A DNA stretch of 8,004 bases from Hyphomicrobiales bacterium (GTDB taxonomy: Bacteria > Pseudomonadota > Alphaproteobacteria > Rhizobiales > Aestuariivirgaceae), in assembly GCA_027030295.1 (NCBI GenBank), contig JALVFB010000304.1, positions 1-8,004 of the forward strand, in the 5' to 3' direction. Both the position numbers and the translations under genes were made by a program. Each line of letters starts with the position of its first letter. Position 1 is the first letter of the stretch. Below, piece after piece: positions 1 through 6,732 of this stretch. The notes beneath the pieces are model-generated. The model did no database searches. It was given only the letters and a program-made list of their open reading frames with translations, and was not told where the DNA came from.

Positions 1-535
1 CGGCGCGCGCATCGTCCATACCGATCCGCGTCGCTTCGGCTTCTTCGACCTGGCGGAAGATGTGGCCGCGCACCCGATGCTGCGCGATCTGGGGCCGGAG
101 CCGCTGTCGAGTGACTTCGACGCCGCGCATCTCGCCGCCGCGCTGGCGCGTCGCGCCGCACCGGTGAAGACCGTGCTGCTGGATCAGCGGGTGGTGGCGG
201 GCCTGGGCAACATCTATGTTTGCGAGGCGCTGTTTCTGGCCGGCATCTCGCCCAGGCGCACGGCGCGCTCCCTGGCGCCCTCGGGCAGGCCGACGGCGCG
301 GGTTCTGCGGCTGGTGGCGGCGGTGAAGGAGGTGCTGAAGGACGCCATCCGCGCCGGCGGTTCGACATTGCGCGATCATCAGCTCGTGAACGGCGAGGCC
401 GGTGGCTACCAGCAGCAATTTTTCGTCTATGGCCGGGAGGGGGAACCCTGCCGTGGCGAAGGCTGCGACGGCGTCATCCGGCGCATCACGCAATCGGGGC
501 GCAGCACGTTCTACTGCCCCGCCTGCCAGCGCTGA
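1..535 (+). CDS. mutM: Formamidopyrimidine-DNA glycosylase (Fpg/MutM), 3' part
   Basis: This is the C-terminal 177 residues of a MutM/Fpg bifunctional DNA glycosylase and AP lyase, which removes 8-oxoguanine and ring-opened purines in base-excision repair. The frame is open from base 2, so the gene begins left of the window and the catalytic N-terminal Pro-Glu is not visible. Seen here are the DPRRFG motif near the left edge, the helix-two-turn-helix with [14 protein letters not shown], the GGSTLRDH segment, and a C-terminal zinc finger ending in [12 protein letters not shown]. The first cysteine pair is CX4C (CRGEGC) rather than the CX2C of the E. coli protein. From memory, this longer spacing is usual in alphaproteobacterial homologues, so it is not a defect. 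The stop lies 3 bases from the stop of convergent glyQ, and no clear intrinsic terminator is visible between them. Confidence 0.96.
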   Translation, partial: GARIVHTDPRRFGFFDLAEDVAAHPMLRDLGPEPLSSDFDAAHLAAALARRAAPVKTVLLDQRVVAGLGNIYVCEALFLAGISPRRTARSLAPSGRPTARVLRLVAAVKEVLKDAIRAGGSTLRDHQLVNGEAGGYQQQFFVYGREGEPCRGEGCDGVIRRITQSGRSTFYCPACQR

Positions 536-538
536 GGC

Positions 539-1486
539 TCAGGATTGCGGCGATGGTTCGTCCCGCAAACCGCCGCCGGCGGCGGTGGTCGCCCAGGCCT
601 CGCAGCAGCCCTGCGCCATCTTGCGCACGCGCAGGATGTAGGCCTGGCGCTCCGTCGGCGAAATGACGCCGCGCGCGTCCAGAAGGTTGAACACGTGCGA
701 GGCGGCGATGCACTGGTCATAGGCCGGCTGCGCCAGCAGGTGCGGGCCGTTCTCCTGCCGCCCCTCTTCCAGCAGGCGCAGGCATTCGCGCTCCGCGTCG
801 TTGAAATGTCGCAACAGCATCTCGGTGTCGGCGTATTCGAAATTGTAGCGCGAATATTCCTGCTCCGCCTGCAGGAACACGTCGCCGTAGGTGACCTTCT
901 CGTCCCCTTCAAGACCGTTGAAATTGAGGTCGAAGACGTTGTCCACCCCCTGCACGTACATGGCCAGGCGTTCCAGGCCGTAGGTCAGCTCGCCGGAAAC
1001 CGGGTCGCAGTCCATGCCGCCCACCTGCTGAAAGTAGGTGAACTGGCTCACCTCCATGCCGTCGCACCAGACCTCCCAGCCCAGACCCCAGGCGCCGAGC
1101 GTGGGGCTTTCCCAGTCGTCCTCCACGAAGCGGATGTCGTGCACCAGCGGGTCGATGCCGATGGCATAGAGCGAGCCGAGATACAGCTCCTGAAGATCGT
1201 CCGGCGAGGGCTTCAGAATCACCTGATACTGGTAATAGTGCTGGAGACGGTTGGGGTTTTCGCCATAGCGGCCGTCGGTGGGCCGGCGGCAGGGCTGCAC
1301 GTAGGCGGCCTTCCACGGCAGCGGGCCGATGGCGCGCAGCGTCGTGGCCGGGTGGAAGGTGCCCGCGCCCACCTCCTTGTCGTAGGGTTGCAAGATCACG
1401 CAGCCCTGCCGCGCCCAATAGTCATGCAGGGTCAGGATGAGATCCTGAAACGATTTGCGCGGGTTGCGTTGTGGCGTATCCGGCAT
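539..1486 (-). CDS. glyQ: Glycyl-tRNA synthetase alpha subunit
   Basis: GlyQ is the catalytic alpha subunit of the bacterial alpha2beta2 class II glycyl-tRNA synthetase, which activates glycine and charges tRNA-Gly in the cytoplasm together with GlyS. The 315 residues match the usual length of about 300. Conserved blocks are [19 protein letters not shown] (about 13-31), the motif 2 region [17 protein letters not shown] to [14 protein letters not shown] (42-80), [20 protein letters not shown] (131-150) and the motif 3 region [13 protein letters not shown] (167-179). The start is supported by AGGAG, which overlaps the stop of the upstream small gene about 11 bases before ATG and suggests translational coupling. 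GlyS is needed for activity, but the sequence downstream is convergent mutM, so glyS must be elsewhere. This differs from the common adjacent glyQ-glyS arrangement. Confidence 0.97.
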   Translation of the reverse strand: MPDTPQRNPRKSFQDLILTLHDYWARQGCVILQPYDKEVGAGTFHPATTLRAIGPLPWKAAYVQPCRRPTDGRYGENPNRLQHYYQYQVILKPSPDDLQELYLGSLYAIGIDPLVHDIRFVEDDWESPTLGAWGLGWEVWCDGMEVSQFTYFQQVGGMDCDPVSGELTYGLERLAMYVQGVDNVFDLNFNGLEGDEKVTYGDVFLQAEQEYSRYNFEYADTEMLLRHFNDAERECLRLLEEGRQENGPHLLAQPAYDQCIAASHVFNLLDARGVISPTERQAYILRVRKMAQGCCEAWATTAAGGGLRDEPSPQS

Positions 1487-1493
1487 TGGCCCA

Positions 1494-1712
1494 TCAGCTC
1501 CTGTCGTGGTCGTTTTCGCCGGTGGGGCGATAGACCCCGGTTTCGGGATCGCGCTCCAGGGTGATCACATCCTCCGGCCGCTTCTCCCGGGGCGCGTCCC
1601 GGCGCGTTGCGGGCGGAGGCCGCCCGCCGCCCGTCCGCTGCGCGCGCAGCCATTTCCAGGCGAGCAGGGCGGCCAGCGCCATCACCAGAAAGCCCCCCAG
1701 CTTGCCGCCCAT
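1494..1712 (-). CDS. Small single-pass membrane protein of unknown function upstream of glyQ
   Basis: I do not recognise a family for this 72-residue product. It begins [20 protein letters not shown], which gives one hydrophobic segment at about residues 4-22. After that comes a basic, proline-rich stretch (about 23-47) and a polar tail containing [17 protein letters not shown] (47-63). A small inner-membrane protein with a short cytoplasmic or periplasmic tail is the simplest reading. The ATG at 1712 is chosen because a purine-rich GGGAGAAGG lies just upstream on the minus strand and the hydrophobic segment begins at once. The frame stays open further upstream to 1925, but that part overlaps the start of cmk and looks like random translation. 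Only 7 bases separate its stop from the glyQ ATG, and the glyQ ribosome site overlaps the stop, so the two are probably co-transcribed. Confidence 0.72.
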   Translation of the reverse strand: MGGKLGGFLVMALAALLAWKWLRAQRTGGGRPPPATRRDAPREKRPEDVITLERDPETGVYRPTGENDHDRS

Positions 1713-1752
1713 GTCCCTTCTCCCGAATCCGCCCCGGTCCATACCGCGGCGC

Positions 1753-1781
1753 ATCCTGTGCGGCCGTGCCGCCGCCGTCAA
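1753..1781 (-). promoter_or_regulatory. Putative promoter for the small membrane protein-glyQ pair
   Basis: Read on the minus strand there is TTGACG (1781-1776), a 17-base spacer, then CAGGAT (1758-1753). The -35 box matches five of six sigma-70-type positions and the -10 box three of six. Transcription would start near 1745, about 30 bases before the ATG at 1712. This is a pattern match only. Confidence 0.4.
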
Positions 1782-1791
1782 GCCCCGCGTC

Positions 1792-1820
1792 TTGACAAGG
1801 CTCCCGAAACCGGCACAGCT
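1792..1820 (+). promoter_or_regulatory. Putative cmk promoter (-35-like box)
   Basis: TTGACA at 1792-1797 matches the -35 consensus perfectly and sits about 50 bases before the cmk ATG. At the standard 17-base spacing the -10 position (1815-1820, ACAGCT) is poor, so only the -35 element is convincing. It forms an inverted repeat with the divergent -35-like box at 1776-1781. Confidence 0.35.
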
Positions 1821-1848
1821 CACGCCCGAACAATGTGGGGAGAAGCCC

Positions 1849-2514
1849 ATGACCTCCAAGCAACGCCTCGTCATCGCCATCGACGGCCCGGCGGCCGCCG
1901 GCAAGGGCACGCTGGCCCGGCGCATCGCCGATCATTATGACCTCGCCTTTCTGGACACCGGCGCATTGTATCGCGCCGTCGGGCTGGCCATGCTGCGCTC
2001 GGGCCTCGATCCGGACGACGCGGAGGCCGCCGAGCGCATGGCCCGAAACCTCGACCTGAAGCTGCTGGAAGATCCCGAGCTGCGCACGCTGAAGGCGGGC
2101 GAAGCCGCCTCGAAGGTGGCGCGCCATGCGGGGGTGCGCGCCGCGTTGCTGGACTTTCAGCGCGATTTCGCCCGCAACGCCCCCAATGGGGCGGTGCTGG
2201 ACGGGCGCGACATCGGCACCGTGGTGCTGCCCGATGCGGATGTGAAGCTGTTCGTGACCGCCCGCGCCGAAGTGCGCGCCGAGCGCCGATACAGGGAACT
2301 GAAGGAGCAGGGCAAGGATGTCTCCTTCGAGGAGGTGCTGGCGCAGGTGAAGGAGCGCGACGCGCGCGATGCGGCACGCGCCACCGCGCCGATGAAGCCG
2401 GCGCCGGATGCCCACTTGCTGGACACCTCGGAAATGGATATATGTGCCGCATTCCGGGCGGCGCGCGAGATCATCGACGCGCATATGGCCGGCAGAACCG
2501 GGGAGCGTGGCTAG
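1849..2514 (+). CDS. cmk: Cytidylate kinase
   Basis: Cmk is the cytoplasmic (d)CMP kinase, which uses ATP to make (d)CDP for nucleotide recycling and DNA precursor supply. The 221-residue length is typical. Seen in order are the P-loop GPAAAGKGT (13-21), the CMP-binding segment LDTGALYRAVG (35-45), VLDGRDIGTVVLPDADVKLF (116-135) and the lid region RDARDAARATAPMKPAPDA (170-188), followed by LDTSEMD. The start is set by GGGGAGA about 6 bases upstream of ATG; the frame is open further upstream but lacks family similarity there. It is followed by rpsA after a 217-base spacer, the usual alphaproteobacterial neighbour. The expected upstream partner aroA is absent: the small membrane protein-glyQ pair lies divergently instead. 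Confidence 0.97.
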   Translation: MTSKQRLVIAIDGPAAAGKGTLARRIADHYDLAFLDTGALYRAVGLAMLRSGLDPDDAEAAERMARNLDLKLLEDPELRTLKAGEAASKVARHAGVRAALLDFQRDFARNAPNGAVLDGRDIGTVVLPDADVKLFVTARAEVRAERRYRELKEQGKDVSFEEVLAQVKERDARDAARATAPMKPAPDAHLLDTSEMDICAAFRAAREIIDAHMAGRTGERG

Positions 2515-2731
2515 CGGCCAACGCTCAGGCCCGGTTTTGTCTTTTGGAGCAACCGGCCTGTCCGACGGTGGTGATGGAGGCCCGGAACCCTCGCCGCCGG
2601 AAGACGGGCGCAGCAAACGAGAAGGGCAACCGCCCGCCGGCGCGCAAGCAGGACCGAACACCGCCGGCGGGACGACCTGCGGACATAGCCGTGGGCCAAC
2701 CCCATTCGTTTGTAGGAAGGACAGAGACGAC
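2515..2731 (+). promoter_or_regulatory. Structured cmk-rpsA spacer, candidate rpsA leader
   Basis: This 217-base spacer has two strong inverted repeats. The first pairs CAGG and CCGGTT (2526-2529 and 2531-2536) with AACCGG and CCTG (2551-2560), with a bulged C at 2530 and a 14-base loop. The second pairs 2633-2642 with 2662-2671, ten perfect GC-rich base pairs around a 19-base loop. Neither is followed by a T run, so they do not look like intrinsic terminators. The spacer ends in AGGAAGGA (2714-2721), the rpsA ribosome site. E. coli rpsA is autoregulated through its leader; a similar role here is inference. I see no convincing -35/-10 pair within the spacer, so read-through from cmk is possible. 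Confidence 0.45.
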
Positions 2732-4435
<1,704 letters not shown>

Positions 4436-4475
4436 TCCCCGCCGCTTTTCCATGAGGAACGAACGTGACGATGAT

Positions 4476-4511
4476 GGGCGGAGGCCAACGGGGTCTCCGC
4501 CCTTTCTCTTC
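4476..4511 (+). terminator. Rho-independent terminator after rpsA
   Basis: GGGCGGAG (4476-4483) pairs perfectly with CTCCGCCC (4495-4502). Three more inner pairs, one of them G-U, give an 11-pair stem with a 5-base AACGG loop. The pyrimidine-rich TTTCTCTTCT follows at once. It begins 40 bases after the rpsA stop and separates rpsA from sppA. Confidence 0.85.
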
Positions 4512-4517
4512 TCGCTC

Positions 4518-4546
4518 TTGACAGGGCGCCGTCCCCCGACCATGCA
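4518..4546 (+). promoter_or_regulatory. Putative sppA promoter
   Basis: A perfect -35 box TTGACA (4518-4523) lies just after the rpsA terminator. With a 17-base spacer the -10 position is CATGCA (4541-4546), which is weak. If this is a real promoter, transcription starts near 4553, which would exclude the ATG at 4546 as the sppA start and favour the one at 4579. Confidence 0.4.
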
Positions 4547-4578
4547 TGAAGATCGTCCTTGAGAACGGGGGAATGGTG

Positions 4579-5538
4579 ATGTCCGACACCGGCATGTGGC
4601 TGGCCCTGCGCAAGCTGCGGCGGCAACTGACCTTCTGGCGGGTGGTGGCGGTGCTGGCCATCGTCACGGCGCTGGCGCTGGTCGTGTGGCGTGGCGGGGC
4701 GCCGGGGGCCGGCGGCGCGCATTTGGCGCGCATCCGCATCGATGGCTTCATCACCGGACGGCAAAAGATGCTGGATCTCATCGCCGGACTGGCCCGCAAC
4801 AAGCGGGTGAAGGCGGTGATCGTGCGCATCGACAGCCCCGGCGGCACCACCGCCGGATCGGAGGCCATATACCGCGCCCTGATGCGGCTGGCGAAAAAGA
4901 AGCCGGTGGTCACCGTCATGGACGGCGTCGCCGCTTCCGGAGGCTACATGGTGGCGCTGGCCGGCGAGCGCATGTTCGCCTCGCGAAACACCATCACCGG
5001 CTCCATCGGCGTCATCGTGCAATGGCCGGAGCTGCACGAGCTGATGGGGCGCATCGGCGTGCGCATGCAGACGGTGCGTTCCGGCCCTCTGAAGGCGCTG
5101 CCCAACACCTTCGAGCCGACGCCGGAAGCGGCGCGGCGGGTGCTGGAAGACCTGGTGCGCGATTCCTACGACTGGTTCGTGGAGCTGGTGGCGAAGCGTC
5201 GCAAGCTGGACAAGGAAACCGCCCGCAAGCTGGCCGATGGCCGCATCTATTCCGGCCGCCGGGCGCTGAAGGCGGGGCTGATCGACGCTCTGGGCGACGA
5301 AGTGGAAGCGCGCCACTGGCTGGAAAGGAAACATGCCATCCCGTTTGATACGAAGGTGGTGGAGTATCGCCCGCGTTCCTCGTTGCTGAAGGAGCTGGGG
5401 GTGCCCGGCGCACTGGCCGCGGCGTTGCGGCTGTTCGGGCTTGATGCGGCAACTGGCCGCCTGTTGGAAGGGCGCTCCGGCCTTGACGGCCTGCTTTCCG
5501 TCTGGCACCCTGAAATCACCGCACTTGGGGCCAATTAA
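4579..5538 (+). CDS. sppA: Signal peptide peptidase SppA, 36K type (S49 family)
   Basis: SppA is an inner-membrane serine protease that degrades signal peptides left after secretion, with a Ser/Lys dyad and its active site facing outward. From the chosen start the protein has 319 residues: a basic N-terminus, one membrane anchor at about 20-38 (FWRVVAVLAIVTALALVVW), and the S49 domain. The nucleophile is Ser120 in DGVAASGGYM and the general base is Lys172 in GPLKALPNTFEPT. Their 52-residue separation equals that of Bacillus subtilis SppA (Ser147/Lys199). VRIDSPGGT and TGSIGVI are also typical. The start at 4579 is preferred because GGGGG at 4567-4571 lies 7 bases upstream; in-frame starts at 4546, 4573 and 4576 are alternatives, and 4546 has no ribosome site. 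The single-domain size marks the short type, not the 67K E. coli form. The C-terminal 60 residues are not clearly conserved. Confidence 0.93.
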   Translation: MSDTGMWLALRKLRRQLTFWRVVAVLAIVTALALVVWRGGAPGAGGAHLARIRIDGFITGRQKMLDLIAGLARNKRVKAVIVRIDSPGGTTAGSEAIYRALMRLAKKKPVVTVMDGVAASGGYMVALAGERMFASRNTITGSIGVIVQWPELHELMGRIGVRMQTVRSGPLKALPNTFEPTPEAARRVLEDLVRDSYDWFVELVAKRRKLDKETARKLADGRIYSGRRALKAGLIDALGDEVEARHWLERKHAIPFDTKVVEYRPRSSLLKELGVPGALAAALRLFGLDAATGRLLEGRSGLDGLLSVWHPEITALGAN

Positions 5539-5559
5539 CGCTTTGAAAACCGTAGAAAA

Positions 5560-5859
5560 ATGATCAAGTCGCAGCTTATCGCCAGGCTCGTGGAACGCAA
5601 CCCTTCCCTTTCCTTCCGCGATGCCGAACGGGTGGTGAATGCCATCCTGGATGAAATCGTGGACGGCCTGGCGCAGGGGCGTCGTGTGGAGCTGCGCGGC
5701 TTTGGCGTGTTCACCGTGCGCCAGCGCAAACCGCGCACCTCACGCAATCCCAGCACCAACGAAACCGTGGAGGTGCCGGCCAAGAAGGCGCCGCATTTCA
5801 AGGCCGGCAAGGAACTGCACGAGCGGCTGAACAAGGACTATTCCGGCAAGGATGACTGA
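5560..5859 (+). CDS. ihfB: Integration host factor subunit beta
   Basis: IhfB pairs with IhfA to form IHF, the nucleoid protein that bends specific DNA sites by about 160 degrees in recombination, replication and transcription. The 99 residues span the whole HU/IHF fold: N-terminal helices (MIKSQLIARL to LDEIVDGLAQG), VELRGFGVF (43-51), the beta arm with RNPSTNETVEV (62-72, intercalating Pro64), and PHFKAGKELHERLN (78-91). The PHFKxGKEL signature and the arm sequence point to the beta subunit, not HU or IhfA. It follows sppA by 21 bases. No good Shine-Dalgarno sequence is visible: the stretch before ATG is A-rich (CCGTAGAAAA), so initiation may lean on S1 or on coupling. Confidence 0.95.
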   Translation: MIKSQLIARLVERNPSLSFRDAERVVNAILDEIVDGLAQGRRVELRGFGVFTVRQRKPRTSRNPSTNETVEVPAKKAPHFKAGKELHERLNKDYSGKDD

Positions 5860-5895
5860 GGCTGCCTGTCACCATTCCCGGCGAGGATCGCGCGC

Positions 5896-6288
5896 ATGAA
5901 ACGCTTGGTTACCTGGCTCTTCGGCCTTCCCACCCTGCTCATTCTGCTGCTGTTCGCGCTGGCGAACCGGCACATGGTGCAAATCTCGCTTGATCCGTTG
6001 ATGCCGGAAGACCCGTGGCTGGCGGTGCAGGCGCCGCTGTGGCTGGTGCTCTACGCCGGCATCCTGATCGGGCTGCTGGTGGGCGGCGTGGCGGCCTGGG
6101 CGAAACAGTCGAAATGGCGGCGGCGGGCGCGGCATTTTCGGCGCGAGCTGGAGGAGGAACGCAGCCGCACCCGTCAGCTGCGGCGTCAGCTCGAGGCCCT
6201 GCGCGAGGCGCGTCAGCCCCTGCCGGCGCCGAACACCACAAGCGCCGCGTCGGCGGAGCAACCGCCGCTGCTGGCGGTCAACAAGTAG
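5896..6288 (+). CDS. lapA: LapA-domain (DUF1049) membrane protein
   Basis: The product is a 130-residue inner-membrane protein of the LapA/DUF1049 family. In E. coli LapA works with LapB in control of lipopolysaccharide assembly; whether this homologue does so is not shown here. Two hydrophobic segments lie at about 7-24 and 46-68, separated by a short loop that contains NRHMVQISLDPL, the family's typical loop. A basic, heptad-like helix follows (about 72-107), then a Pro/Ala/Thr-rich tail. GCGAGG lies about 9 bases before ATG. It sits 36 bases after ihfB, the usual alphaproteobacterial position, and is probably in the same transcript. No lapB follows. Its last 11 bases overlap the end of convergent yraN. 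Confidence 0.88.
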   Translation: MKRLVTWLFGLPTLLILLLFALANRHMVQISLDPLMPEDPWLAVQAPLWLVLYAGILIGLLVGGVAAWAKQSKWRRRARHFRRELEEERSRTRQLRRQLEALREARQPLPAPNTTSAASAEQPPLLAVNK

Positions 6289-6649
6289 ATTCGGCGCCCT
6301 GCTCCGCCGGGAATGCGTTGCGATAGTGGCGCAGCAGGCCGCGCCGGCTCACCGCGATCAGGTCACAGCTTGCGTCCAGTTGCGCCAGGTGCGGGTGTTG
6401 CGCAAGCCAACAGCGCGCCGCGCGCCCGATGCGCCGCCGCTGCTGCGGCAGCAGGGCCTGCGTGGCTTCCTCGAGCGTGCGGCGCTGTTTCACTTCCACG
6501 AACGCGATTTGACGGCCGCGGCGGGCGATGATGTCCAGCTCGCCGACGGGGGTGCGCACCCGCTGGCCGATGATGCGCCAGCCATGCAGACGCAGCCACA
6601 TGCGCGCGATGAACTCGGCCAATCGTCCACTGTTACGCCGCCGCTTCAT
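6278..6649 (-). CDS. yraN: YraN family (UPF0102) nuclease-like protein
   Basis: This 123-residue protein belongs to the YraN/UPF0102 family, which has a restriction endonuclease-like (PD-(D/E)XK) fold and no firmly established function. The family core is visible: GRLAEFIARMWLRLHGWRII (8-27), then GELDIIARRGRQIAFVEVKQR (37-57), in which Asp39, Glu52 and Lys54 are the expected metal-site and catalytic residues, and later CDLIAV (95-100). The active-site set looks intact. The ATG at 6649 is chosen because GGAAGGGGG lies just upstream and the protein begins with the usual basic stretch; a longer open frame to 6748 runs into the divergent PPDK-like gene and is unlikely. In many proteobacteria yraN lies next to rsmI, but here it stands alone and convergent to lapA, with an 11-base overlap. 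Confidence 0.92.
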   Translation of the reverse strand: MKRRRNSGRLAEFIARMWLRLHGWRIIGQRVRTPVGELDIIARRGRQIAFVEVKQRRTLEEATQALLPQQRRRIGRAARCWLAQHPHLAQLDASCDLIAVSRRGLLRHYRNAFPAEQGAESTC

Positions 6650-6732
6650 GCACCCCCTTCCCTTTCCGCCGTCTTGTGCGTCGCCGGCGCTGCGGATACA
6701 CGTTGTCGGAAACCTTATACCCGGATGGCGCC

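Noticed and set aside
508..570. Small inverted repeats near the mutM-glyQ junction, including TTGCGG/CCGCAA at 545-568, as a possible bidirectional terminator
   Set aside because: The stems are short or interrupted, lie inside the glyQ coding end, and have no T run on either strand.
5483..5511. TTGACG at 5483-5488 as a possible ihfB promoter
   Set aside because: It lies inside the sppA coding end and no -10-like sequence occurs at suitable spacing.
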